This document shows positions 1 through 7,342 of a DNA stretch of 64,000 nt, one piece after another. How positions within the stretch are numbered: position 1 is the stretch's first letter; each line of letters starts with the position of its first letter. The stretch comes from Janthinobacterium fluminis (lineage in GTDB: Bacteria > Pseudomonadota > Gammaproteobacteria > Burkholderiales > Burkholderiaceae_D), in NCBI RefSeq assembly GCF_028595325.1, contig NZ_JAQQXR010000001.1, positions 806,001-870,000 on the forward strand. Direction: 5' to 3'. The position numbers were made by a program, and so were the translations under genes. The notes under the pieces were generated by a model that did no database searches, was not told where the DNA came from, and saw nothing but the letters and a program-made list of their open reading frames with translations.

Positions 1-245
1 TTAGCGTCGCTGATGGGGGCGGCCGCTTCGGCCGAGAGGGCTTCGATTTCGCTGGCGGGGAAGGCCAGCGAGACGCTGTTTTCAAAGCGCAGGTAGTCGG
101 CCAGCACGTTCTCGCCGGCCGCACCGTGCTGTTTCAGCCAGGTTTCGAGCACGCGCACGGCCTGGAAGAATTGAAAACGGTAGGGCTCGTCGAGCAGGCG
201 CTGGATTACGCAGGCTCGCCCGGCATCGGGCTTCGTGGTTGGCAT
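1..245 (-). CDS. tssG: Type VI secretion baseplate protein TssG (partial, N-terminus)
   Basis: Only the first 81 codons are in the window; the gene runs off the left edge. The visible protein carries the family opening 'RLLDEPYRFQFFQAVRVLE' (residues 16-34), typical of TssG/ImpH/VasB. TssG binds TssF in the cytoplasmic wedge of the T6SS baseplate. The start at 245 gives a 40-bp overlap with the 3' end of tssF, a tight coupling usual for this pair. An ATG here followed at once by the conserved N-terminus decides the start. Confidence 0.85.
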   Translation of the reverse strand, partial: MPTTKPDAGRACVIQRLLDEPYRFQFFQAVRVLETWLKQHGAAGENVLADYLRFENSVSLAFPASEIEALSAEAAAPISDA

Positions 246-2032
246 CGCAGCAACTCCTCGCCGGTCTTGTGGGACAGGATGATTAATTGTGTGGACAGGT
301 TGATTTGGCCGTACAGGGCGAGGAATTGATCCATCAATTGCGCGAACGCGTGCACGCCGCTGCCGACGAAAGCCTCTTCGTCGAGGGTCATGCGGATGGC
401 GATGCCGGGCATCAGGAAGGCATGGGGCTTGCCCTCGACCCAGGACATGACGGCTTCGTGTGCGAGGCCGGTGATGCCCATGATCTGGCGCTGCGAGGTG
501 GCCGATTGGGGCAGGTCGTGCAAGCTCAGCATTTTGCGGAAATCGGCCAGGCCGGCCTCGCATAGCGAGCGGAAGTTCAGCGACAGGTGTGAGATCAGGC
601 GCCAGTGGGCACCGCGCCCGGCCTCGAAGCGCTGCGGCGCGCTCGGCTTGCGCAGGAAATGGATCGGCGCGCGGGCCAGGTCGCCGCCGGCTTCCAGGTC
701 GCCGTCCGGCAAGCCGACCGCCAGTGCGCAGGGCAAGTCTCGATTGCTGCACAGCAGCGTCGTCGACAGCGTTGCCGTTTCCGGCAGCATCGGGTTGAAG
801 TCGCTGTCGACGAAGGCGATTTTGGTTTCGTGCCCCGGGCTGGTGGCGGCCACCATGTCGTCGCGCCGCGTCACCCAGTAGTGGCTGTTCTGGTCCGGCT
901 GCTCGCCCGCGTGCAGCGCGTAGAACGGCCGGAACGGGGTGCCGGCGCTGCCGTCCGCCGTGTCCTTTTTGATCTGCGCCGCCACGATGCTGTGTATCTC
1001 GTAAGCGTAGGCGCGGGCCGGGTCCGCCAGCAGCGTGTACTCGGACTTCATGTGCGTCACGTCCAGCGGGTTGCCGGCCTGCTCGAACAGGTTGACGACG
1101 GGCGTGCAGCCCAGCAGCAGGTTCTTGGGCGACAGCGCCGACAGGATGCGCGCCCGGTTGGAGTCGGCCGGTATGCCCTTGAGCGCCAGGTGCAGGGAAA
1201 AGTCCCGGCAGCCGGGCGGCAGGACGGCGGCCAGGCGCGCCAGTTCGATGTCGAAGAAGTTGAACTTGTCGGGGAAGCAAAAATATTCCGTCAGCAGGCG
1301 GTAGGCGGGATGCGAGCGCGCGGAAAACGGAATGAGTGCGTCGGCTTCGGCGAAGCCGACCGCCGTGACGGGAATGGCGTCCAGCGCCAGCCATTTGCCG
1401 TCGCCGCCCGCCTCGACGTAGGCGCTGGCCGTGTGCAGGAAGAGGGCATCGCGCAGGGCCGCGCAGAACGAGGGGTCGCCGTCGATGAACACGCGCAGGC
1501 GGCGCGGCCCCGCTTGCTCCGCCGAACCCGCCTGCACGGCAATGCGCAGCGAGGCGCTCACGCCGGCCGGCAGCGGCATGGAGGGCGGCGCCGCGATATG
1601 GGGATGGAAACGTGCCTCGGCGATCGACAGCGGCGCGATGCTCACCTCGTAAATGGACTTGAACGTGCATTTGACGTTCCTGACTTTAGCCGATTTCATC
1701 ACCGTTGCGCGCGGGATGGTCGCGGCCCGCTCGCCTGCCGCCGCGCCGTCGAAGCGCGCAATGGCGCAGCTGGGAAAGGCGCGCAGATAATGCGGATACA
1801 GCGTTTCCAGCAGCGCTTCCGTCAATTGCGGGTAGTCGTCGTCGAGGCGCTTGGAAATGCGCGCGGTCAGGAAGGCGAACGCCTGTATCATGCGCTCGAC
1901 GTGCGGGTCTTCGCTGCTTTCGCCGTGCATCAGCAGGTTGGCGGCGATTTTCGGATAGCGCTCGGCAAACTCGCGTGAAAAGCGGCGGAAGAAGCCGAGT
2001 TCGCGCGCATAGTGCGGCTGAAATTTATCCAT
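206..2032 (-). CDS. tssF: Type VI secretion baseplate protein TssF
   Basis: A 608-residue protein opening with 'MDKFQPHYARELGFFRRFS' and followed by 'YPKIAANLLMHGESSEDPHV' and 'LLETLYPHYLRAFPS', which are hallmarks of TssF/ImpG/VasA. TssF forms the baseplate wedge with TssG and TssK and helps recruit the sheath and spike. The length matches the family (about 580-630). It overlaps tssG downstream by 40 bp. The only neighbour on the other side is tssE, transcribed divergently across a 108-bp gap, so the promoter of tssFG must lie within 2033-2140. Confidence 0.93.
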   Translation of the reverse strand: MDKFQPHYARELGFFRRFSREFAERYPKIAANLLMHGESSEDPHVERMIQAFAFLTARISKRLDDDYPQLTEALLETLYPHYLRAFPSCAIARFDGAAAGERAATIPRATVMKSAKVRNVKCTFKSIYEVSIAPLSIAEARFHPHIAAPPSMPLPAGVSASLRIAVQAGSAEQAGPRRLRVFIDGDPSFCAALRDALFLHTASAYVEAGGDGKWLALDAIPVTAVGFAEADALIPFSARSHPAYRLLTEYFCFPDKFNFFDIELARLAAVLPPGCRDFSLHLALKGIPADSNRARILSALSPKNLLLGCTPVVNLFEQAGNPLDVTHMKSEYTLLADPARAYAYEIHSIVAAQIKKDTADGSAGTPFRPFYALHAGEQPDQNSHYWVTRRDDMVAATSPGHETKIAFVDSDFNPMLPETATLSTTLLCSNRDLPCALAVGLPDGDLEAGGDLARAPIHFLRKPSAPQRFEAGRGAHWRLISHLSLNFRSLCEAGLADFRKMLSLHDLPQSATSQRQIMGITGLAHEAVMSWVEGKPHAFLMPGIAIRMTLDEEAFVGSGVHAFAQLMDQFLALYGQINLSTQLIILSHKTGEELLRCQPRSPMPGEPA

Positions 2033-2140
2033 AGTGGGAGCCTTTTCGTGTACGGGCCGCTACGATGCTGGCATCAAATCGGCCGCGGGCTGTTGACGGG
2101 AAACAATTGCCGCGTTGCGCAGTCTGCTACCGTTGCATGC

Positions 2141-2617
2141 ATGAGCAAATATCTGCCCAGCCTGTTTGACCGCCTGATCGACGACCGCTGCTACGCGGGC
2201 GCGGATGGGCTGCTTGCGCGCCTGTCGCTGGAACAATTGAAAGACGCCGTCGCGCGCGACCTGGAGGCGCTGTTGAATACCCGCACGGTGCTGCCCGAGG
2301 CGATGCTGGCCGAGTATCCGGATGCGGCCAGTTCGATGCTCGACTACGGCTTGATCGATTTTTCCGGCTTTTGCCTGTCCAGCGACGCCGACCGCAAAAC
2401 CGTCTGCGCCCATCTGCGCGCCGCCATCGAGCGGCATGAACCGCGGCTGCGCGACGTCCGCGCCCGGCTGGAGTTGAACGCGGGGGCGAGCAAGCGGCTG
2501 CAGTTTGTGATTTCCGCGACCTTGCGGCTGGCCTCCGTGAGCGAGGCGGTGAACTTCAGCGCGGTGCTGCAGCCGGCGACGTTGCAGTATTCGATCAGCC
2601 AGTGCCGGCGCGGCTAG
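2141..2617 (+). CDS. tssE: Type VI secretion baseplate protein TssE (gp25-like)
   Basis: A 158-residue protein with the gp25/TssE architecture: 'LPSLFDRLIDD' at the start, 'VARDLEALLNTRT' (arginine-rich helix), 'YGLIDFSGF', then 'IERHEPRLRDVRARLE'. TssE is the T4 gp25 homologue that joins baseplate and contractile sheath. The open frame extends upstream to 2012, but that extension has no family character and overlaps tssF. I start at the internal ATG where homology begins. No strong Shine-Dalgarno precedes it. It is divergent from tssFG, whereas many clusters have tssE co-directional with them. Confidence 0.85.
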   Translation: MSKYLPSLFDRLIDDRCYAGADGLLARLSLEQLKDAVARDLEALLNTRTVLPEAMLAEYPDAASSMLDYGLIDFSGFCLSSDADRKTVCAHLRAAIERHEPRLRDVRARLELNAGASKRLQFVISATLRLASVSEAVNFSAVLQPATLQYSISQCRRG

Positions 2618-2725
2618 CCGCCCGGGGCCGCATTTTGATGCGGCGCAGGGGCGCGGCCGGATGATACGGGGTATGCTGGGCGGGCGCCGCGTTTTGCCGC
2701 GCCGTTGCCATTCTCAGGATTGCCC

Positions 2726-4294
2726 ATGTCAGAGCCCAGCCAGTTGGCCGCCCAGGAAAATCTGATCCGCTTGCTCGTCGGCGCGCTGGAGCAGGCGGGC
2801 GCGACGGTCGAATTGATCGAAACCCATATTTCCTGGGTGCTGGTGGCGGGCGCCTACGCCTACAAAATCAAGAAGGCCGTGCGCTTCGATTTCCTTGACT
2901 TCAGCACGCTCGACGCGCGCCGCTTCTTTTGCCTGGAAGAGGTGCGCCTGAACCGGCGTCTGGCGCCGGCCCTGTACCTGGACGTCGTGACGGTGCGCGG
3001 CAGCCAGGCCCAACCCCGTTTCAGCGGCGGCGGACCGCCGCTGGAGTATGCCGTGCGCATGCGCGCCTTCGCCCAGCAGGCGCTGTGGAGCCGGCGCATC
3101 GAGGCCGGGCAATTAGGCGCCGACGAGGTCGACCAGCTGGCGGCCGTGCTGGAATCGTTCCACCGGCGCGCCGACGTGGCGCCGCCGACCAGCCACTGGG
3201 GCACGCCGCAGGTGCTGCAACAGGTGGCCGACGACAATCTGGCGCTGCTGGCCGCGCTGGCCGGTCCCGACGAGGCGGGCGGCGTCGGCGCCTTGCGCGG
3301 CTGGCAAGCGGCGCAGCAGGCGCGGCTGCGCGGCACGTTCTTGCGGCGCAAGGCCGACGGCCGGGTGCGCAACTGCCACGGCGACTTGCATTGCGCGAAT
3401 ATCGTCACCGTGGACGGGCGCGTGGAGGTGTTCGACTGCATCGAGTTCAGCGAGAGCCTGCGCTGGACCGACGTGATGAGCGACCTGGCCTTCGTCAGCA
3501 TGGACTTGCTGGCGCGCGGCTTGCCCGCGCTGGCGGCGCGCCTGCTGAACGGCTATCTGATGCGCAGCGGCGATTACGAGGGCTTGGCCGTGCTGCGCTA
3601 TTACCAGATCGAGGCGGCGCAGGTGCGCTGGAAAGTGCTGCGCCTGCGGGAGCCGCGCGCGGACGGGGCGGCGCCGTCGGCCCGCTACCGCCAGTTCGCG
3701 CTGCAGTCGATGGCGCCGGCGCCGGCGGCGCTGCTGATTCTGCATGGCGTGTCGGGCAGCGGCAAATCGACCGTCGCCGGCGCGCTGGTCGAGCTGCTGG
3801 GCGCCGTGCAGGTGCGCGCCGACGTCGAGCGCAAGCGCATGCAAGGCCTCGCCCCCTTCGGGCCGGCCGCGGCGGGCGAGGCCGCCGCCGGCCTGTATGG
3901 TCCGGCGGCCACGCAGGCCAGCTACGCGCGCCTGCGCCTGCTGGCGGCCGCCATCGTCCGCGCCGGCATGCCGGCGCTGGTTGACGCGACCTTCCTGCAG
4001 CGCCAGCAACGGCAATTGTTCCGCACGCTGGCCGACGCGCTGGGCGTGCCGTTTTTCATCATCGACCTGCGGGCGGGCGAGGCGACGCTGCGCGCGCGCG
4101 TGGCGGCGCGGGCGCGCGCCGGCGGCGATCCGTCCGACGCCGACGCCGCCGTGCTGGCCCACCAACTGGCGCACCGCGAGCCGCTGTCCGGCGACGAACG
4201 CGCGCTGGCGCTGAGCCTGGACACGGGGGCGGACTGGGATGCGGCGACGCTGCGCGCGCTGTGCCGGCCCGTGCTCGCGGCGCTGGGCCGCTGA
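2726..4294 (+). CDS. APH-like phosphotransferase / P-loop kinase fusion
   Basis: A 522-residue two-domain protein. Residues 1-330 resemble an aminoglycoside-phosphotransferase fold (COG2187 type), with the catalytic loop 'HGDLHCANI' at 218-226 and 'FDCIEF' at 236-241, which supplies the metal-binding Asp. Residues 335-522 form a P-loop kinase (COG0645 type) with Walker A 'GVSGSGKS' at 341-348. This fusion is known in proteobacteria, but its substrate is not established. The name does not imply drug resistance. The start at 2726 is preceded by AGGA (2716-2719) at 6-nt spacing; an in-frame ATG at 2705 is less likely. It stands alone, convergent with the flavodoxin gene 3 bp away. Confidence 0.8.
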   Translation: MSEPSQLAAQENLIRLLVGALEQAGATVELIETHISWVLVAGAYAYKIKKAVRFDFLDFSTLDARRFFCLEEVRLNRRLAPALYLDVVTVRGSQAQPRFSGGGPPLEYAVRMRAFAQQALWSRRIEAGQLGADEVDQLAAVLESFHRRADVAPPTSHWGTPQVLQQVADDNLALLAALAGPDEAGGVGALRGWQAAQQARLRGTFLRRKADGRVRNCHGDLHCANIVTVDGRVEVFDCIEFSESLRWTDVMSDLAFVSMDLLARGLPALAARLLNGYLMRSGDYEGLAVLRYYQIEAAQVRWKVLRLREPRADGAAPSARYRQFALQSMAPAPAALLILHGVSGSGKSTVAGALVELLGAVQVRADVERKRMQGLAPFGPAAAGEAAAGLYGPAATQASYARLRLLAAAIVRAGMPALVDATFLQRQQRQLFRTLADALGVPFFIIDLRAGEATLRARVAARARAGGDPSDADAAVLAHQLAHREPLSGDERALALSLDTGADWDAATLRALCRPVLAALGR

Positions 4295-4297
4295 GCC

Positions 4298-4813
4298 TCA
4301 CACCTCGGCCGGCTGTTGCGCGGGCGGCGCCATCGCGCCCTCGCTGACCAGGCGGCGGGCAAACGCCGCCAGCATCGCCTCGTGCTGGCCATCGCGGATC
4401 TGCCGTTCCGTCAGCGCCAGCGTGGCGGCCGGCTGCTTGCCGCACAGCGCGGCAATGTCGGCCAGGGCTTCTTCCGCGCCGGAACCGCCCATGGTGCAAA
4501 ACACGGCCACGCGGTTCAGGCGCTGCCGGTGCTTGACGAGGTAGGTGCGCAGCGGCGAGGCCACATGGCCGACCCAGACGGGGGTGCCGAGGATGGTGAG
4601 CGCGTAGTTGGCGGGGTCGTGCGCGCGCGTGTCGATGGCCGGCGTCTTGCCGCGCAAGGCTTCGTAGCCGGAGCGCAGGAAGCCCAGCATGCCGGTGCGC
4701 GGCTGCACGTCGCGGATGCGCTCGACGTCGGCGCCGCAGGCCCGCGCCAGCGCCGTGGCCGCTTTCGCGGTCATGCCGCTGCGCGAGTAATACACAATCA
4801 GACAGGGTTGCAT
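4298..4813 (-). CDS. Flavodoxin-family protein
   Basis: A 171-residue flavodoxin-like protein. 'VYYSRSGMTAKAA' (residues 7-19) is the phosphate-binding loop for FMN, and 'LGTPVWVGHVASPLRTYL' resembles the second FMN loop of the WrbA/flavodoxin group. It probably acts in the cytoplasm as a small electron carrier or NAD(P)H:quinone-type reductase. The partner is unknown. It is convergent with the APH/kinase gene and has 590 bp of regulatory DNA on its 5' side, shared with the divergent riboswitch transcript. Confidence 0.75.
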   Translation of the reverse strand: MQPCLIVYYSRSGMTAKAATALARACGADVERIRDVQPRTGMLGFLRSGYEALRGKTPAIDTRAHDPANYALTILGTPVWVGHVASPLRTYLVKHRQRLNRVAVFCTMGGSGAEEALADIAALCGKQPAATLALTERQIRDGQHEAMLAAFARRLVSEGAMAPPAQQPAEV

Positions 4814-4919
4814 GTCGCCTCCTCGGCTTGCCGGCAGCGCCGGCCCAGTGATCGAGCCTAAACAGCGCGCGCCGTGGAGCTTTGTTGCGGATCAATCGAA
4901 CGGTGCGGCGATATAAAAT

Positions 4920-4947
4920 TTGCATGACGTTTACGTAAACGTAATAT
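4920..4947 (+). promoter_or_regulatory. Sigma-70-like promoter with perfect 16-bp palindrome in the spacer
   Basis: A -35-like TTGCAT (4920-4925) and a -10-like TAATAT (4942-4947) are 16 bp apart. The spacer is filled by the palindrome ACGTTTACGTAAACGT (4927-4942), identical to its own reverse complement. A regulator bound here would contact both promoter elements. From memory, ACGT-centred palindromes of this kind are reported for MerR-family LiuR regulators of branched-chain amino acid breakdown, which fits the genes downstream. The identity of the regulator is inference. Confidence 0.55.
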
Positions 4948-4966
4948 GTTGTGTTACTCTTAATTC

Positions 4967-5155
4967 AACAGGTGCGCCAGAACATGTTCTTGTCTGGCGT
5001 TAAACGGGAAAGTGGTGCGCGTTGAGTCGGTACAACGCCACGCCCCTGCTGCCTCCGCAACGGTAGGCAAGTGCGGTTACTTCATGGATGCCACTGGTCG
5101 CGCGCGACTGGGAAGGCGAAGTAACAAGACTTGCGAGCCCGGATACCGGCCTGTT
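4967..5155 (+). promoter_or_regulatory. Cobalamin (B12) riboswitch
   Basis: The closing stem P1 is exact: AACAGG (4967-4972) pairs with CCTGTT (5150-5155). Inside, the conserved blocks appear in order: GGGAAAGTGGTG, then CCTGCTGCCTCCGCAACGGT (the B12-box region), GCCACTG, GACTGGGAAGGCG, and the terminal GAGCCCGGATACCGGCC. These match the cobalamin aptamer (RF00174 class). Such RNAs normally repress downstream expression when adenosylcobalamin is bound. The next gene is an acyl-CoA dehydrogenase 250 bp away, not a transport or B12-synthesis gene, which is unusual. Confidence 0.93.
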
Positions 5156-5405
5156 GATCTTCAAGAAGGCATTGCGGAAGGCGATGTTCTGGTGCGGCCG
5201 GCGGCCGCCACGGCGGAGCGCGCCGTGCTTTCTTGGGTCTGGCCGGGTACGGAAGGTGCGCGGCGGGCGCCATGCGGATGCGCATGGCATATTCAGACGA
5301 GCGAAGGCGCGCAGGCGCCGTGCATTGAGAAAGCTTCTCCATGAGTCTACTATCCTTTCCCATCTTGCAATTTCCTATCCACGTCCAACTGAGCGGGGTG
5401 CCGTC
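5156..5405 (+). other. Riboswitch-to-gene leader, no convincing gene
   Basis: Between the aptamer and the dehydrogenase start I see no recognisable gene. There is a perfect 8-bp hairpin at 5269-5288 (GCCATGCG/CGCATGGC, loop GATG) but no following T-run. The dehydrogenase frame stays open upstream to 5088, reading through the end of the aptamer, but the extension is Arg-rich and looks non-coding. The region may hold the expression platform or the scar of a lost gene. Confidence 0.5.
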
Positions 5406-6566
5406 ATGGACTTCGAACTGAGCGAAGAGCAGCGCGCCTGCCAGGCGCTGGCGCGGCAGTTTGCCGCCGGCGAAATGGCGGCCCAGGCGGCGCAGTGGGA
5501 CGCCGACGCCTTTTTCCCGCGCCGTGTCATCGGCCACGCCGGCGAGCTGGGTTTTTGCGGCCTGTATGTGCCCGAGTCGCTGGGCGGACTGGGCCTGTCG
5601 CGGCTGGACGCGGCCATCGTGTTCGAGGAGCTGGCCCGCGCCTGCCCGTCGACGACGGCCTACATCACCATCCACAATATGGCCGCCGCCATGATTGCCG
5701 AATGGGCTAGCCCGGCCGTGGCCGCCGCCTGGGTGGCCGACCTGGCCAGCGGCCGCAAGCTCGCCTCGTACTGCCTGACCGAGGCCGGCGCCGGCTCCGA
5801 CGCGGCGGCGCTGCGCACGACGGCGACGCTGGCCGGCGCCGACTATCTGATCGACGGCAGCAAGGCCTTCATTTCCGGCGCCGGGGCCACCGACGCGCTG
5901 GTGGTGATGGCGCGCACCGGCGGCCCCGGCGCCGGCGGCATCTCGGCCTTCCTCGTGCCGGCCGACAGCGCCGGCGTCAGCTACGGCCGCAAGGAGGAAA
6001 AGATGGGCTGGAACAGCCAGCCCACCCGCACCGTCAGCTTCGACCGGGTGCGCGTGCCGGCCGCGCACCTGCTGGGGCGCGAGGGAGACGGCTTCAAGCT
6101 GGCGATGCGTGGGCTCGACGGCGGCCGCATCAACATCGCCACCTGCTCGGTCGGCGCGGCGCAGTCGGCGCTGAACAGCGCGCAGCGGTATATGCACCAG
6201 CGCGTGCAGTTCAAGCGCCGCCTGTCCGAGTTCCAGGCCCTGCAGTTCAAGCTGGCCGACATGCAGACGGAGCTGGTGGCGGCGCGCCAGATGGTGCGCC
6301 TGGCCGCCACCAAGCTGGACGCCGGCGCGCCCAACGCCTCGGTCTACTGCGCGATGGCGAAGCGGCTCGCCACCGACACCGGTTTCGCCGTCTGCAACGA
6401 GGCGCTGCAGATCCACGGCGGCTACGGCTACATCCGCGAATACCCGCTGGAGCGCTATCTGCGCGACGTGCGCGTGCACCAGATTTTGGAGGGCACCAAC
6501 GAAATCATGCGCGTCATCGTCGCGCGCCATTTATTAAACAATGAAGCCAACGAGGAGTTTTTATGA
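5406..6566 (+). CDS. Acyl-CoA dehydrogenase, probable isobutyryl-CoA dehydrogenase
   Basis: A 386-residue flavoprotein of the acyl-CoA dehydrogenase family. 'CLTEAGAGSDAAAL' is the FAD/substrate signature, 'GYGYIREYPLERYLRDVRV' is the C-terminal signature, and 'LEGTNEIMR' carries the expected catalytic Glu (residue 362). It would oxidise a short branched acyl-CoA and pass electrons to ETF. The neighbours (hydratase, hydroxyisobutyryl-CoA hydrolase) point to isobutyryl-CoA to methacrylyl-CoA in valine catabolism, the ACAD8-type role. The start is the ATG before 'MDFELSEEQRA', the usual family opening, although the Shine-Dalgarno is weak. The stop overlaps the next start (ATGA). Confidence 0.88.
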   Translation: MDFELSEEQRACQALARQFAAGEMAAQAAQWDADAFFPRRVIGHAGELGFCGLYVPESLGGLGLSRLDAAIVFEELARACPSTTAYITIHNMAAAMIAEWASPAVAAAWVADLASGRKLASYCLTEAGAGSDAAALRTTATLAGADYLIDGSKAFISGAGATDALVVMARTGGPGAGGISAFLVPADSAGVSYGRKEEKMGWNSQPTRTVSFDRVRVPAAHLLGREGDGFKLAMRGLDGGRINIATCSVGAAQSALNSAQRYMHQRVQFKRRLSEFQALQFKLADMQTELVAARQMVRLAATKLDAGAPNASVYCAMAKRLATDTGFAVCNEALQIHGGYGYIREYPLERYLRDVRVHQILEGTNEIMRVIVARHLLNNEANEEFL

Positions 6567-7342
6567 GTTATACGAATCTGCTGGTGGAGATCGTCGGCAG
6601 CACGGCCGTCGTCACCATCGCCAACCCGCCGGCCAACACCTGGACCGGCGCCAGCCTGAAGGATTTGCGCCGGCTGGTCGGCGAGTTGAACGCCAACGCC
6701 GACATCTACAGCCTGGTGCTGACCGGCGGCGGCGACAAGTTCTTTTCCGCCGGCGCCGACCTGAAGCTGTTTGCCGGCGGCGAGCTGGCGGTGGCGCGCG
6801 ACATGGCCGACAGTTTCGGCGCCGCCTTCGAGGCGCTGGCCGGGTTTCGCGGTGTCTCGATCGCCGCGATCAACGGCTACGCGATGGGCGGCGGGCTGGA
6901 ATGCGCGCTGGCCTGCGACCTGCGCATCGTCGAGACGCAGGCGCAGATGGCGCTGCCGGAAGCGGCCGTCGGCCTGCTGCCGTGCGCCGGCGGCACGCAA
7001 AACCTGGCTTGGCTGGTCGGCGAGGGCTGGGCCAAGCGCATGATACTGTGCGGCGAACGCATCGACGCCGCCACGGCGCTGCGCATCGGCCTGGTCGAGG
7101 AGGTGGTGGAGCGGGGCGCCGCGCTGCCGCGGGCGCTGGCGCTGGCCAGCCAGGCGGCCCGGCAAAGCCCGACCAGCGTCAAGGCGTGCAAGCAGTTGAT
7201 CCAGGGCGCCCGCGCGCAGCCGATGGCGGCCATGCTGCCGCAGGAGCGCGCCGCTTTCGTGCGCCTGTTCGACAGCGCCGACCAGAAGGAGGGCGTCAAC
7301 GCCTTCCTGGAAAAGCGCGCGCCCGTATGGCGGAACGCATGA
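6563..7342 (+). CDS. Enoyl-CoA hydratase (crotonase family)
   Basis: A 259-residue crotonase. The oxyanion-hole segments are 'FFSAGADLKLF' (60-70) and 'YAMGGGLECALACD' (106-119). The two catalytic glutamates of hydratases are present at Glu113 and Glu133 ('ALPEAAVGLLP'). In this operon it most likely hydrates methacrylyl-CoA to 3-hydroxyisobutyryl-CoA. It is translationally coupled on both sides, by ATGA overlaps with the dehydrogenase at 6563-6566 and with the hydrolase at 7339-7342. Confidence 0.88.
   Translation: MSYTNLLVEIVGSTAVVTIANPPANTWTGASLKDLRRLVGELNANADIYSLVLTGGGDKFFSAGADLKLFAGGELAVARDMADSFGAAFEALAGFRGVSIAAINGYAMGGGLECALACDLRIVETQAQMALPEAAVGLLPCAGGTQNLAWLVGEGWAKRMILCGERIDAATALRIGLVEEVVERGAALPRALALASQAARQSPTSVKACKQLIQGARAQPMAAMLPQERAAFVRLFDSADQKEGVNAFLEKRAPVWRNA

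Noticed and set aside
605-1978. Long plus-strand open frame opposite tssF
   Set aside because: It is a high-GC antisense shadow: Arg/Gly/Gln-rich, no family resemblance, and fully inside a clear tssF gene.
2726-4294. Aminoglycoside resistance gene
   Set aside because: The APH-like fold is fused to a P-loop kinase of a widespread chromosomal family; nothing points to antibiotic modification.
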